64,000 bases of DNA from Vibrio sp. LaRot3 (GTDB taxonomy: Bacteria; Pseudomonadota; Gammaproteobacteria; Enterobacterales; Vibrionaceae), in assembly GCF_027587025.1 (NCBI RefSeq), contig NZ_JAPPTI010000001.1, positions 310,001 to 374,000 on the forward strand, given 5' to 3'. Positions 41,734 through 51,389 of this stretch are shown here, piece after piece. The notes beneath the pieces were generated by a model. It ran no database searches, had not been told where the DNA came from, and saw only the letters and a program-made list of their open reading frames with translations. Each line of letters opens with the position of its first letter. Positions within the stretch are counted from its first letter, which is position 1. A program made the translations under genes and the position numbers.

Positions 41734-42150
41734 ATGAAGCAAAATATCGTGCACATTGCATTAGTCGTTAGAGACTATGATGAAGCCATCGATTTCTATG
41801 TGAACAAGCTTAAGTTCGACTTGATTGAAGATACCTACCAACCAGAACAGGATAAACGCTGGGTTGTGGTCGCCCCACCTAACTCTCATGGAGCGAGCCT
41901 ATTGTTAGCTAAGGCATCTAAGCCAGAACAGTTGGATTTTGTTGGTAATCAGGCTGGTGGCCGAGTATTTCTGTTTTTAAATACTGATGATTTTTGGCGT
42001 GACTACGAGCATATGCAGTCCATCGGGATTCATTTTGTACGCCCACCAAAAGAGGAAGAGTACGGCACGGTCGCAGTGTTTGAAGATCTCTATGGCAACT
42101 TATGGGATTTGATTCAGCTCAGCCCAGAACACCCTATGGCGAATCGGTAA
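41734..42150 (+). CDS. VOC-family (glyoxalase-like) protein
   Basis: 138 residues, one vicinal-oxygen-chelate domain: HIALVVRDYDEAIDFYVNKL at the N-terminus, GGRVFLFLNTDDF in the middle, VFEDLYGNLWDLIQL at the end. His7 and the Glu/Asp near the C-terminus are in the usual metal positions. Members act as glyoxalases, dioxygenases or resistance proteins; the substrate here is not evident. Its neighbours are unrelated small exported proteins. Confidence 0.88.
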   Translation: MKQNIVHIALVVRDYDEAIDFYVNKLKFDLIEDTYQPEQDKRWVVVAPPNSHGASLLLAKASKPEQLDFVGNQAGGRVFLFLNTDDFWRDYEHMQSIGIHFVRPPKEEEYGTVAVFEDLYGNLWDLIQLSPEHPMANR

Positions 42151-42184
42151 ATCGCAAAATATTAATACGTAATTGGATAGTAAA

Positions 42185-42646
42185 ATGAAGTTTAGAAAAT
42201 GGCATCCTTTTCTAGGATTACTGCTTGTATCAATGAGCTCGTTCGTTAATGCCGCAGGAGACGCGGATGCATTTATTGACCGCGCCATATTAGGTTCCCA
42301 CCCATTCACTTTACAGTGGATTAATGATGCGAATGCGCTAAAGCCTGGCGAAATTATATTTGTTCGAGATGGGAATGAAATTATCGCCAAAGGGTATCAA
42401 GAAGAGCCTGTTTCTAATGGCGTAAATTTCATGGAATTTGAGGGTAAAGTGAAGGTCATTAATCCGCGGGAGCTCAGAATTACGGGCTCGTTGATTACGC
42501 GCGTTGATCATATTGCAGGTGGTGAAGCCTTACTTCGCGAAGGAGAGTTTATCTTTAAGGCTCATGGGCAAAGGCAATACTGGCGCATGCAAAATATGCG
42601 AGTTCACGAAGTAACGGATTACGTCGATATCCACTTTAAAAAATAA
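42185..42646 (+). CDS. Exported protein of unknown function (153 aa)
   Basis: No family recognised. The ATG at 42185 begins a signal peptide (MKFRKWHPFLGLLLVSMSSF, cleaved after VNA). The mature part is beta-rich, with FEGKVKVINPRELRITGSLITR, repeated strands resembling small outer-membrane or lipid-binding beta proteins. Part of the plus-strand run ending at 43790. Confidence 0.7.
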   Translation: MKFRKWHPFLGLLLVSMSSFVNAAGDADAFIDRAILGSHPFTLQWINDANALKPGEIIFVRDGNEIIAKGYQEEPVSNGVNFMEFEGKVKVINPRELRITGSLITRVDHIAGGEALLREGEFIFKAHGQRQYWRMQNMRVHEVTDYVDIHFKK

Positions 42647-42667
42647 TCGTTAGAAAAGGGACTTAGC

Positions 42668-43249
42668 ATGAAATGGATTACGTTGTTAGGTTTAGTGATG
42701 GTGTCACGTTATTCGATTGCGGACACATTTACGTCGGACTTGGTCGAAGCTGCGATGGAGCGAACTCAACATCAAGTTCGTTATGATGGCAGTTACCTAA
42801 AAATTAATTACCCCAACGGGGATGTGCCAGAAAGCATTGGCGTTTGTACCGATGTGGTTATTCGTAGCTATCGGGCATTGGGCGTAGATTTGCAGCAATT
42901 AGTCCACGAGGATATGAAGGCTAACTTTGCTCAGTATCCCTCAAAACGTATTTGGGGATTAACTCGCCCTGATACCAACATCGATCACCGTAGAGTGCCT
43001 AATTTGCAGGCGTTCTTTAAACGTCATGGTAAATCGATCCCCGTGTCGCAACAGAGCGTTAGTTATAAAGCAGGTGATATAGTCACTTGGATGCTTCCGG
43101 GTAACCTCCCCCATATTGGTATCTTAGTTAGTGAGAAATCGTCTGATGGCCAAAGACCTTTAGTGGTTCACAACATTGGAGCAGGGCCTGTAATGGAAGA
43201 TATGTTGTTTGACTATAAGATTACAGGTCATTATCGATATGAGCCTTAA
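42668..43249 (+). CDS. DUF1287 protein, YijF-like
   Basis: 193 residues, signal peptide ending SIA, then the DUF1287 pattern: GVCTDVVIRSYRALGVDL (Cys60), AQYPSKRIWGL, DIVTWMLPGNLPHIGILV (His149) and VVHNIGAGP (His168). Cys and His in these places suggest an NlpC/P60-like amidase or transglutaminase-type active site in the periplasm. Its 3' end overlaps the next gene by 11 bases. Confidence 0.85.
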   Translation: MKWITLLGLVMVSRYSIADTFTSDLVEAAMERTQHQVRYDGSYLKINYPNGDVPESIGVCTDVVIRSYRALGVDLQQLVHEDMKANFAQYPSKRIWGLTRPDTNIDHRRVPNLQAFFKRHGKSIPVSQQSVSYKAGDIVTWMLPGNLPHIGILVSEKSSDGQRPLVVHNIGAGPVMEDMLFDYKITGHYRYEP

Positions 43250-43790
43250 GCCATCACTGTTTTGTAAAAAACGGCCATTGTTATGGCGACTATGGAATGT
43301 ATTCCTATTCAGTGGCCTGTTAGTTAGTGGTCGATGTTTAGCAGAGAGTGAATCTCTTAGTGCAGTTAATTTTCAATGGTATCTCGATAATCATCAGCAA
43401 ATTGTCGAAACCATTCAAGGTGGTCAATTGGCAGAAGTTATCCCTATTGTGAATACCCTTGGCTCGATTTGGCAACGCAAGGATGGAGCTGTTTGGGTTG
43501 AAGTCGCCCCTGCTATTGCGCAAGCGTTAATTCACCAAAATGAGCTGATGTTGACTTGGTTTGTTGCCCACCCAACCGCTTGGCAAGAGTGGCAGGAAAA
43601 CATGACCAATGCATTGTTTACCAATTGGGATGGCTCAGACCAACAAACCCAGCAGTTACAGGCACTGCGTCAAACCATGCTGGATAAACTGGCTAAGTTG
43701 ATTAAGTCTCCGGCTAGTGAACAGCAATCAGCAATGAATCAAATCCTGTATACGCTTATTTCTGCTTCGTCAGTTCGTGTTATTGATTGA
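43239..43790 (+). CDS. Exported helical protein of unknown function (183 aa)
   Basis: No family recognised. Start at 43239, inside the end of the DUF1287 gene. A long basic N-terminus (MSLKPSLFCKKRPLLWRLWN) precedes a hydrophobic stretch (VFLFSGLLVSG), probably a signal peptide. The mature part is helical, Gln-rich and Trp-rich (TWFVAHPTAWQEWQENM). Ends the run of nine genes; a strong terminator follows. Confidence 0.65.
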   Translation: MSLKPSLFCKKRPLLWRLWNVFLFSGLLVSGRCLAESESLSAVNFQWYLDNHQQIVETIQGGQLAEVIPIVNTLGSIWQRKDGAVWVEVAPAIAQALIHQNELMLTWFVAHPTAWQEWQENMTNALFTNWDGSDQQTQQLQALRQTMLDKLAKLIKSPASEQQSAMNQILYTLISASSVRVID

Positions 43791-43822
43791 TCATTCGGCG
43801 GTTTGCATTAGGCCATAAAATT

Positions 43823-43853
43823 AAAAGTCCGCGAATGATTCGCGGACTTTTTG
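43823..43853. terminator. Bidirectional terminator between the small-gene run and scsC
   Basis: Stem AAAAGTCCGCGAA (43823-43835) with TTCGCGGACTTTT (43839-43851), followed by T on the plus side. Confidence 0.88.
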
Positions 43854-43884
43854 CTATTAGCGAAGATTCAATGATTCTAGGTCA

Positions 43885-44607
43885 TTATTTCGCGTTTTTT
43901 CCAGCGAGTTTACTCGCGACCAGTGGTGCGAGCTTTTCATAAGGAAGGTAGCCGGGAATGATTTCGCCAGCAATTAACATGGCTGGTGTGCCTTGGATGC
44001 CTAGACCGACAAACAGGTCATAATTCTTTTTGACCATCTCAATCGATGTTTTATCGGTCGATACATGTTCAGCGACGTTGTTGGCCGTGGCAACTTTCAT
44101 AATGGAACGCAAGCTGTGAACACCTGGCTTACTCATCAGCATCTTCTCGATGTCGCTAAACTTGTCTTGTTCATCTCTCCAAACCTTCAATGCAAACGTG
44201 GCCGAGTTGGTTGAGTTAGTATGCTCTTTCAGAGGTACATAGAGGTTAATTACCTTGACGTCGTTAGGGTATTCTTCGGCTATTTTGTGCAGAACAGGGT
44301 CGAGCTTTTTGCACCAAGGGCAACTAAGGTCTGTCAGTACTGCGATGGTTAACTTAGGCTTTTTAGCGCCAAACCAAGGTAAGTCAGGGTTGTTGTAGAT
44401 GTAGTCATGATTATCTACAAGTACTTGGTCAAATTTGTTTTGCTGTGCGAGGTAAGTACTAAGGCTAGCATGTAGAGAGTCAATGACCTCTGAGTTGCCT
44501 GCCAGCATGTCATTGATTTCTTGTAGCTTCTCTTGATCTGATTTTGCGATCGAGAAAGGTGAGAATAGAACTGCGCTGATAACAGCAAGGATGAGTGTTA
44601 ATTTCAT
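43885..44607 (-). CDS. scsC: ScsC-like periplasmic thiol:disulfide protein
   Basis: ATG at 44607; 240 residues with signal peptide (ends FSIA). N-terminal helical region (about 22-75) that in ScsC mediates trimerisation, then a thioredoxin fold with CPWC (96-99) and the cis-Pro GTPAML loop. ScsC is a disulfide isomerase kept reduced by ScsB and tied to copper tolerance. Last gene of the scs operon; reads leftward. Confidence 0.85.
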   Translation of the reverse strand: MKLTLILAVISAVLFSPFSIAKSDQEKLQEINDMLAGNSEVIDSLHASLSTYLAQQNKFDQVLVDNHDYIYNNPDLPWFGAKKPKLTIAVLTDLSCPWCKKLDPVLHKIAEEYPNDVKVINLYVPLKEHTNSTNSATFALKVWRDEQDKFSDIEKMLMSKPGVHSLRSIMKVATANNVAEHVSTDKTSIEMVKKNYDLFVGLGIQGTPAMLIAGEIIPGYLPYEKLAPLVASKLAGKNAK

Positions 44608-44621
44608 ATTAGTACCAAAAA

Positions 44622-45128
44622 TCAAAATTTAGCTAACCAAAGACGTGCGTAAAGCCCGACTGGAGTCGTAATACCGGTGGTGATTGTTTCTATCTTTCCA
44701 TCATTAACAATCGCAATAGTTGGGGTAACAGTAATTCCCCATGTGCTGGCTTGGTTGCGGTCGATGTCATTAATGTTGGCGAAAGTGAGTTCATGGTGGG
44801 CCATGTACTTTTCAACCCGTTGGTTAGGGCCTGAATTGAGGCTTATACCAACCACCTGAAAGGTGTCACTAAACCAGTCAATGGTTGGCGTAACAAACTT
44901 ACAGGCCGCGCACCAAGTTGCCCAGAAGTAAACAATCACGGGCTTTTCTTTGCTCATTTCGAGTATGTCGATAGCTTGTCCTGTTTGACTGAATCCGCTT
45001 ACAACAGGGGCATTGTCGATAGGCATATCTTTGGTTCGCCAAATGTCGACAACCAAGGTCACAATCACAAATAGTGACAGATAAACCAGCGCTTGTTTGA
45101 GGGTGCTTTTGTTATTTTTTCTGCTCAT
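44622..45128 (-). CDS. scsD: ScsD-like TlpA-family thioredoxin
   Basis: ATG at 45128 with an AAAGGAGG box gives 168 residues. One N-terminal membrane span (about 11-29) anchors a thioredoxin domain facing the periplasm, with CAAC (73-76, in FWATWCAACKF) and a TPT cis-Pro motif. TlpA-type proteins reduce or relay electrons to periplasmic Cys proteins. It overlaps the scsB end by 17 bases. Confidence 0.85.
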   Translation of the reverse strand: MSRKNNKSTLKQALVYLSLFVIVTLVVDIWRTKDMPIDNAPVVSGFSQTGQAIDILEMSKEKPVIVYFWATWCAACKFVTPTIDWFSDTFQVVGISLNSGPNQRVEKYMAHHELTFANINDIDRNQASTWGITVTPTIAIVNDGKIETITTGITTPVGLYARLWLAKF

Positions 45129-47217
45129 TACGACCTCCTTTGGCGCGCTCAATGGCTTCAATCACCGCTTCGCTGCTGAGAATAACAGGCAGTTCAATTC
45201 CGTTTGGAGCAGCTGGACCGTAGACAATATTGAATGGCACGCCGAATCTTCCATGGCTTTGCAGGTACTGAGTGACTTTTTCATTCGGTACTGTCCAATC
45301 TCCCTGCATCGGGATTACTTGGCCATTGGTTAGCTGGCTATAAACAGGCTCTTGTAGTAACACACCAATTTTGTTGGCTTTACAGGTTGCGCACCAATCT
45401 GCTGTGACGTCGACGAAAACCACACTCCCTTGGCTAACATGTTGCTTTATGTCTTGAGTAGACAGCGGTTGCCAATTGGGTTCAGGAGGAAGCGGCTTTG
45501 CAGATAAAGTCATACTGACAATCGCTGCCAAGCTAATCACCATTGCGAGTATAATCGTGCTGACTGCCGCCACTTTGTTGCCGTGTATTTGCTTGATGCG
45601 TACGAAAAGTAGTACTGCGCTAGACGCAAGTAACAAGGATGTCCAAGTGGTTGAAATATGGTTTGAAAGTAGGCTCGCAAGCCATACGCTGGTGCCAAGC
45701 ATCATCAAGCCAAATAAGTATTTGACTTGATTCATCCAACGGCCGGGACGTGGCAATTTGGTCGCGATTGAAGGAAATAAAGCGATGGTCAGCCAAGGTA
45801 AAGCCATACCCACAGCAAGAGCCGTAAAAATCGCAAACATCGTTGAGATACTTGTTGCGAGTGCAAAGGCGACCGCTGTACCTAGAAACGGCGCAGAACA
45901 TGGCGTAGCTAATAGCGTTGCAAACATTCCTTGAGTGAAATGGCCAAGGTAGCCATTATTGCCTTTAGTCGCTAACCAAGTATTGGCATTGGAAGACAAT
46001 CGGATTTCAAATAACCCCAACATGTTGGCACCAAACAAGGCTGTTACCAGTAGCATAAAGCCGATAAACCAACCGCTTTGGAACTGAATACCCCAACCAA
46101 TCGCATTACCAGTGAGCTTTAATATGGCCAATAGCAGCGCAATCAGCAAAAACGACACTAGTATGCCGAATGCAGAGCAAATAAATTGCAGCCTGACCTG
46201 TTTTTTCTCTATGCCAACTGAAGAGACAATGGTACTAAGCTTCATGCCCAATACTGGGAACACGCAGGGCATGACATTAAGGATTAACCCGCCGAGTAAG
46301 CCAATGAGTAACATACTGGGTAGTGATTGCTGATTGTTCGTGATTTGACCATTCACCACTTGAGTTTGTTGTTCGGCTAAGAACGCTTTGTCGTGAAAGG
46401 TAAGACGAATGCTTTCATTTTCAAGCTCTGGCGTCCCCATCCAACTACTAACCTCGAAAGTGGCAATGAGCTTCTCGCCGTCAATTGTAATGTTTGGACG
46501 TGAAAAGTTGCTGTCCTGAACCTCTTCTGAATCGCCATCTATCAGTACTTCAGGTGTCTTCCAACCTTGCTGATTGGTGGCAGATACTTGCAGCTGATTG
46601 TTGTTTGCATCCCAAATGGCATCGATATCAGCAAGTAAAGGCGATGGCTTAGGCACCAAAGCCATGGCTTGGGCATAGGTATGCATTGCAGGTTCAGATA
46701 CTGACAATTCCGCTGGGTTAAACGAAAGCTGAATTGGGTAATCTGTCAGCACACAAATAGTCGTGCATGAAGAGAGAGTCAGCGTGGCATTCAATAGCAC
46801 TGGTAGATTGAGATCTTCGAGATGCAGTGTCATCGGGAAGATAGCGCTATGTTTATAGCCCAATGTTTCGATGCCAAGTAAATCAAAACGCTGCGGGTAA
46901 GGCCAATGCCAGTCAATATCGGTGATATTGCTTGAGCGACTCCAATCCATACTTGGGGCTATTCCACCTTCACCTGGGCTTCTCCAATAGGTTTTCCAAT
47001 CTCCAGTCAATTGGACTTCCAAATAACCCGAAACTGTCTTATTTGATGGGTCAGATTGGCCCGTCAGTACAAAACGAGTTTCGATAGGTGGATGGTTCGG
47101 CTCTTGAAGCCATCCTGTTGATATAGGGGCGGCATAGCTATATGCGCTGCTCAAGATACAGAGCAGCGCGAATAGTCGAGCAACGACTAAACGTAATAAC
47201 GTTCGTGTTTTTTGCAT
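45112..47217 (-). CDS. scsB: ScsB (DsbD-type transmembrane reductant conductor)
   Basis: 701 residues: signal peptide (MQKTRTLLRLVVARLFALLC, cleaved near AYSYAA), an N-terminal periplasmic domain with LSSCTTICVL, a membrane core of about eight spans with NVMPCVFPVLGMK and TPCSAPFLGTAVAFA, and a C-terminal thioredoxin domain with CATC (about 607-610). The paired Cys of the core pass electrons from cytoplasmic thioredoxin. ScsB feeds ScsC and ScsD. It overlaps scsD and follows an ScsA-like gene by about 50 bases. Confidence 0.9.
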   Translation of the reverse strand: MQKTRTLLRLVVARLFALLCILSSAYSYAAPISTGWLQEPNHPPIETRFVLTGQSDPSNKTVSGYLEVQLTGDWKTYWRSPGEGGIAPSMDWSRSSNITDIDWHWPYPQRFDLLGIETLGYKHSAIFPMTLHLEDLNLPVLLNATLTLSSCTTICVLTDYPIQLSFNPAELSVSEPAMHTYAQAMALVPKPSPLLADIDAIWDANNNQLQVSATNQQGWKTPEVLIDGDSEEVQDSNFSRPNITIDGEKLIATFEVSSWMGTPELENESIRLTFHDKAFLAEQQTQVVNGQITNNQQSLPSMLLIGLLGGLILNVMPCVFPVLGMKLSTIVSSVGIEKKQVRLQFICSAFGILVSFLLIALLLAILKLTGNAIGWGIQFQSGWFIGFMLLVTALFGANMLGLFEIRLSSNANTWLATKGNNGYLGHFTQGMFATLLATPCSAPFLGTAVAFALATSISTMFAIFTALAVGMALPWLTIALFPSIATKLPRPGRWMNQVKYLFGLMMLGTSVWLASLLSNHISTTWTSLLLASSAVLLFVRIKQIHGNKVAAVSTIILAMVISLAAIVSMTLSAKPLPPEPNWQPLSTQDIKQHVSQGSVVFVDVTADWCATCKANKIGVLLQEPVYSQLTNGQVIPMQGDWTVPNEKVTQYLQSHGRFGVPFNIVYGPAAPNGIELPVILSSEAVIEAIERAKGGRNEQKK

Positions 47218-47269
47218 GTAATAAATTCCTTAAAGATAAAAATTCGAAGTTGGTGAACGTTCGAAGGTT

Positions 47270-47638
47270 TTATTCTCTAAAGACACAGAGTTTGAGGTGT
47301 ATTCGCCGCCCTTTATGGAGTATCGGCTCGGTTGCAGAAGATAAAGAACCGGTAGAAGTGAGCAGCCATAAAATGATCGCGAGGGCGATAATTTGCATGA
47401 TCAACGCAAAATCCATTATTTGGTGCTGATCAAAGTTAATTAGGTGCTCAGATAGCTGGCATTCTTGGCTGAGGTCGTCAGTGGAAGCGCTGACATCAAC
47501 CACAGTGTAGTCAGCGGATTGCTTAGCAGGGCATGAACTGAATAATCCCATATTGTTTGCCAGACACACACAAATAACCCACCACACAATAAGTAGGGAC
47601 CATTTAGTGCTTTTTTGCCTTTGGGCGGGGTTATTCAT
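47270..47638 (-). CDS. scsA: ScsA-like small membrane protein
   Basis: Start uncertain: ATG at 47638 gives 122 residues, near the 120 of Salmonella ScsA, while an ATG at 47689 would give 139; neither has a good ribosome site. Two hydrophobic stretches (about 13-30 and 75-95), with FSSCPAKQSAD between them and Cys in the loop, and a basic C-terminal tail. Position first in the scs operon is the main support. Proteins of this kind are linked to copper resistance. Confidence 0.65.
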   Translation of the reverse strand: MNNPAQRQKSTKWSLLIVWWVICVCLANNMGLFSSCPAKQSADYTVVDVSASTDDLSQECQLSEHLINFDQHQIMDFALIMQIIALAIILWLLTSTGSLSSATEPILHKGRRIHLKLCVFRE

Positions 47639-47746
47639 TGGTATAGGCTTACTAATATGGCTAAGTTGATGATGTTCAAGCGACGGCATTGTAACTACGA
47701 CTTAGCGATTAGTGAATAGTTCCATTCGGTTATGACCTAACTCTGA

Positions 47747-49087
47747 CTAGTTCGTTTTGTAGTCTTCTTTGTCTAAACCGTATTTTTGCATTTTGTCGTA
47801 AAGCGTTTTTCGCGCCACTTGCAACACTTCGAGGGTCTTATTAATTTTCCCCTGATTTTGATTGAGTGCTTGCTCTATGGTGAGCTTCTCAAATTCAGCC
47901 ACTTGCTGAGAGAGGGATAGTTGATTGTCGTTACTGTTAGTTTGGCTTAGGTCACCTAAATTGCCCAGTAGAACAAATCGTTCAGCGCAGTTTCTTAACT
48001 CACGGACGTTACCCGGCCAATCATGGCTAATCAGCGTTTGTAGGTCTGCGCTAGGCAGGGAGCTTGCATCTTTGCCAAATCGCGCTGCTGCAACCAATAA
48101 GAAGTGATGAAATAGTGCGGGTATGTCATCTTTGCGCTGTCTCAATGATGGAAGATCTAAGGTAACCACGTTTAACCGGTAATAAAGGTCTTCTCTAAAT
48201 TCTCCTTGTGCAGCGGCTTGTTTTAAATCGACTTTAGTCGCGGCAATCACTCGAATATCAATCGGATACAATGTGTTTGAACCCACACGCTCTATGCTTC
48301 GTTCTTGCAATACACGTAGCAAGCGAATCTGAGCTTGCATCGGCATGGATTCAATTTCATCAAGAAACAGAGTGCCTTTATGGGCATGCTCAAATTTACC
48401 AATACGTTTGCTATCTGCTCCAGTAAATGCGCCTTTTTCGTGGCCGTAAAGCTCACTTTCAATCAAGTTTTCAGGAACAGCGCCACAGTTAATGGCGACA
48501 AAGTTTTCTTCTCTACGCGAGCTTTGTTCATGAATCGAGCGAGCAAATAGCTCTTTGCCTGTTCCTGTTTCACCAAACAGCAAAATGTCTGCATTGGTAT
48601 CAGCAATATGTGTGATGGTGTCACGCAGAGTTTGTATTGATGGGCTGTCACCAATGATCCTTGGGCCAAGTGTTTTGCTCGCTTTTAAACTACGTTTTAG
48701 TGCTTGGTTTTCTAGCGTAAGTGCACGTTTGTCTAACGCGCGACGGGTGGTATCGATTAGGCGATCAATGGGGAAAGGTTTTTCAATAAAATCGTAGGCA
48801 CCGTTGCGCAGTGCATTGACCGCCATTTGAATATCACCATGGCCTGTAATAAGGATCACCGGAACATCGGCATCTTGGTGTAACACACTAGCAAGCATGT
48901 TCTCGCCCGAAAGTCCGGGTAGGCAAATATCGGTAATCACCACTTTGGGCATACCTTGCTGTTTAATTGCGAGTAGAGCCTCTTCCGCATCAGCAAAAAA
49001 CTGCGCAGAGATGTCTTCTAGATCAAAGCTTTGTTCAATGGCAAGTCTGATATCGCTTTCGTCATCGATAAAAAATACGTCTTCCAT
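47747..49087 (-). CDS. dctD: C4-dicarboxylate response regulator DctD (sigma54 activator)
   Basis: 446 residues. Receiver domain with phospho-acceptor Asp53 (in [10 protein letters not shown]), AAA+ domain with Walker A GETGTGKE (172-179), the sigma54-contacting GAFTGA (219-224), and a Fis-type helix-turn-helix at the C-terminus ([24 protein letters not shown] area). It activates transcription from sigma54 promoters; the dctP upstream sigma54 site at 36240 is the clear candidate target. Stop lies 2 bases before... the dctB gene ends 2 bases upstream of its start on the same strand. Confidence 0.93.
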   Translation of the reverse strand: MEDVFFIDDESDIRLAIEQSFDLEDISAQFFADAEEALLAIKQQGMPKVVITDICLPGLSGENMLASVLHQDADVPVILITGHGDIQMAVNALRNGAYDFIEKPFPIDRLIDTTRRALDKRALTLENQALKRSLKASKTLGPRIIGDSPSIQTLRDTITHIADTNADILLFGETGTGKELFARSIHEQSSRREENFVAINCGAVPENLIESELYGHEKGAFTGADSKRIGKFEHAHKGTLFLDEIESMPMQAQIRLLRVLQERSIERVGSNTLYPIDIRVIAATKVDLKQAAAQGEFREDLYYRLNVVTLDLPSLRQRKDDIPALFHHFLLVAAARFGKDASSLPSADLQTLISHDWPGNVRELRNCAERFVLLGNLGDLSQTNSNDNQLSLSQQVAEFEKLTIEQALNQNQGKINKTLEVLQVARKTLYDKMQKYGLDKEDYKTN

Positions 49088-49089
49088 TG

Positions 49090-50883
49090 CTAATCCTTTG
49101 TTGATATCTGTACGGTTGGTAGGGTTACGGTAAATCTAGCGCCACCAAGGGGAGAGGCCGCGCAACTTAGTGTCCCCCCCATGGCTTGCATAATTTGTTG
49201 TGAAATCGATAAACCTAGTCCTAGGCCATTTTTCTTCGTCGTGTAAAAAGGTTCAAAAAGCTGATGTTGCAGCTGTTCCGATAAGCCTTCACCGTTGTCA
49301 TCGATATGAATGATGACTTGATCTTGTACAAGATGACTAAGGATTTGAACTTCACGCGTTGCTTGGTTTGGCATCGCCTGCATGGCATTAGTGAGCAGGT
49401 TGATGATGACCTGCTCAAACTGGATCGGATTCACGTCTACTTGAATTGCCTGTTCATCAAGCTTCATCGTGAGTTGAATTTGCTGTGACTTTAGTTGCGG
49501 CGCAATTAACTCATGCGCAGCCATAATCAGTGGGGTCAGGGTTACTATTTGTGTTTCACTTACATCGGACTTACGAGCGAATGATTTTAGCTGGTCGCTT
49601 ATTTTTGCCATGCGTTCGGTTAAGGCGGAAATCCGTGCCAAGTTGCTGTCGACTGTGTCATGTTTGCCTTTGTCCAAATAGCGTCTTCCGTTATCGGCGA
49701 AGCTACGAATCGCGGCAAGTGGATTGTTCAACTCATGACTAATGCTTGCAGACATTTGCCCTAGTACTGCCAGTTTAGCCGCTTGAACTAACTCATCTTG
49801 AGTTTGTCGCAACGCGTGTTCGGTTTTAATGCGCTCATCAATTTCAGCGTGCAGCTCAGCGGTGCGCTCCATGACTTGAAACTCGAGCTTTTGCTTGGCT
49901 TCGGACTGCAATTGCTCAAACTGACGCTTTTTCAAATGCCTTTGGTAAAAGAGTTGCAGCGATAAATAAGCAATCACAAATAACAGCGATGCGAACAGGA
50001 CAAAACTAAGCGCTGACCATAATATGATTCGTTTGGGGGTTAACACTCGAATCGTTAATGCAACGTCGTCGAGCGGTTTGGAGGACACAATGTAATCCCC
50101 TTGCCCACCGCCTAGCCGATGGTTGGTGAGCTCAGTGTGCGCATCATTGACCATATCCCCAGATAACCCGATTGAGTCGAGAGGGGCGTCTAAGTATTGG
50201 CGAGAGTGATAAATACGCTGTTTTTGCTCTTGGTTAAGAGAGATTAAGGAATGAAACAGCCATTTGCTGTTACTGGACATAAATATGACTTGGTTGGGGT
50301 CTGTCGCAACAAAGTAACTGCGCTCGCTACTCCAGTTATCTTCGATGCGAGATAAATCCATCTTTATGACAATAACACCTATGATTTCAGCAGCATAAAC
50401 AACAGGGTATGAATAGTAATAACCGCGCTGCCCTGAGGTTGAACCAAGGGCATAATACTGACTGCTTTGCCCTTGGATGGCTTGAGAAAAATAGGGCCGC
50501 CACGCAAAGTTCTTACCGACAAAGCTTCGAGTTAAGTTCCAGTTACTGGCAGCGATGGTGTTACCTTGTGCATCCAGTAGGTAACTATCAGCTGCTTCAA
50601 TCACTTTGTTTACATCACTTAAATAGCGATTGGTTAAGTCCAGCTGCGCGGAGTTATCTGGGTGATTTAGCGCAGCGATGATCTCGCTATCTTGAGCAAG
50701 CAATTGTGGCAGGTGAGCGTATTTGTCTAGTTGGGTTTGAATGTGGCTGGCAAAACGTTCGAGTTCAACGTCATGTTGTTCCAGTTGGCTTTGATAACGT
50801 GCACCCCAAACCCAAGTAACGCCAAGTACAGTACAGATAACAAACAGGATAAACAGGTAGATATTGGCACGCCGAATCGTCAC
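49090..50883 (-). CDS. dctB: C4-dicarboxylate sensor histidine kinase DctB
   Basis: 597 residues. N-terminal span (about 8-27), a periplasmic double-PAS-like (dCache) sensor region to about 285, second span (285-313), coiled-coil linker, then DHp with phosphoacceptor His383 (SHELNNPLA) and a CA domain with NLLTNAMQA, DNGEGL and GLGLGLSIS. It senses external C4-dicarboxylates and phosphorylates DctD. Precedes dctD by 2 bases, so the pair is one operon. Confidence 0.93.
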   Translation of the reverse strand: MTIRRANIYLFILFVICTVLGVTWVWGARYQSQLEQHDVELERFASHIQTQLDKYAHLPQLLAQDSEIIAALNHPDNSAQLDLTNRYLSDVNKVIEAADSYLLDAQGNTIAASNWNLTRSFVGKNFAWRPYFSQAIQGQSSQYYALGSTSGQRGYYYSYPVVYAAEIIGVIVIKMDLSRIEDNWSSERSYFVATDPNQVIFMSSNSKWLFHSLISLNQEQKQRIYHSRQYLDAPLDSIGLSGDMVNDAHTELTNHRLGGGQGDYIVSSKPLDDVALTIRVLTPKRIILWSALSFVLFASLLFVIAYLSLQLFYQRHLKKRQFEQLQSEAKQKLEFQVMERTAELHAEIDERIKTEHALRQTQDELVQAAKLAVLGQMSASISHELNNPLAAIRSFADNGRRYLDKGKHDTVDSNLARISALTERMAKISDQLKSFARKSDVSETQIVTLTPLIMAAHELIAPQLKSQQIQLTMKLDEQAIQVDVNPIQFEQVIINLLTNAMQAMPNQATREVQILSHLVQDQVIIHIDDNGEGLSEQLQHQLFEPFYTTKKNGLGLGLSISQQIMQAMGGTLSCAASPLGGARFTVTLPTVQISTKD

Positions 50884-51140
50884 TCTGTCCTCCTGAATAT
50901 TTAATTTGAGTTTAGATAGAGTACTGGCTTTTGTTACTAAGGTGTTGTGATAGGTTACGAAAATGGGCGCTAAAACCGGACTTAGATCTCCTTTTACTAT
51001 TCGAAGTAAAAAAAACGCTAGTTTCTCTTGAAAAAGCGATTAATGTCCCCATTTCTGACAACGTTACTGTTTTATCCGTTCGTTTTTGGAGCAGTTAACT
51101 GAGATTTTAGGATATTCCCGAGATGTTAACGGGGATTGGC

Positions 51141-51389
51141 TCGACAGCACTGGCATAGGTCGTTAGAATGCTGCGTCTAAAATTATATCCTGAGACTAAT
51201 CGGAGATACCTTTTACTCTTTTTGCAGAGAAGATATCGCTAATTAGTTTGCCAACAACCTTCGGATTTTGTTGGCGATTCTCTAAATTGAATGGTGCTCT
51301 TTGAGTACAAACAAGGATGCAGCTACCACGTTTAAAGTAGGTAGCTCATACGCTCAGCAACCCTGAGCCAGTATTGAGGTTAATGAATA
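51141..51389 (+). promoter_or_regulatory. Promoter and long leader of tig
   Basis: TCGACA (51141-51146), 17 bases, TAGAAT (51164-51169) form a good sigma70 promoter. The transcript leader is about 210 bases and includes a hairpin with stem GCCAACAA (51250-51257) and TTGTTGGC (51268-51275). In the rest of the 50884-51389 gap I see no gene. Confidence 0.65.

Noticed and set aside
49090..50883. Idea that the histidine kinase/regulator pair controls the scs operon
   Set aside because: The regulator carries the GAFTGA motif and the kinase has DctB layout; a sigma54 site is seen before dctP but none was seen before scsA.
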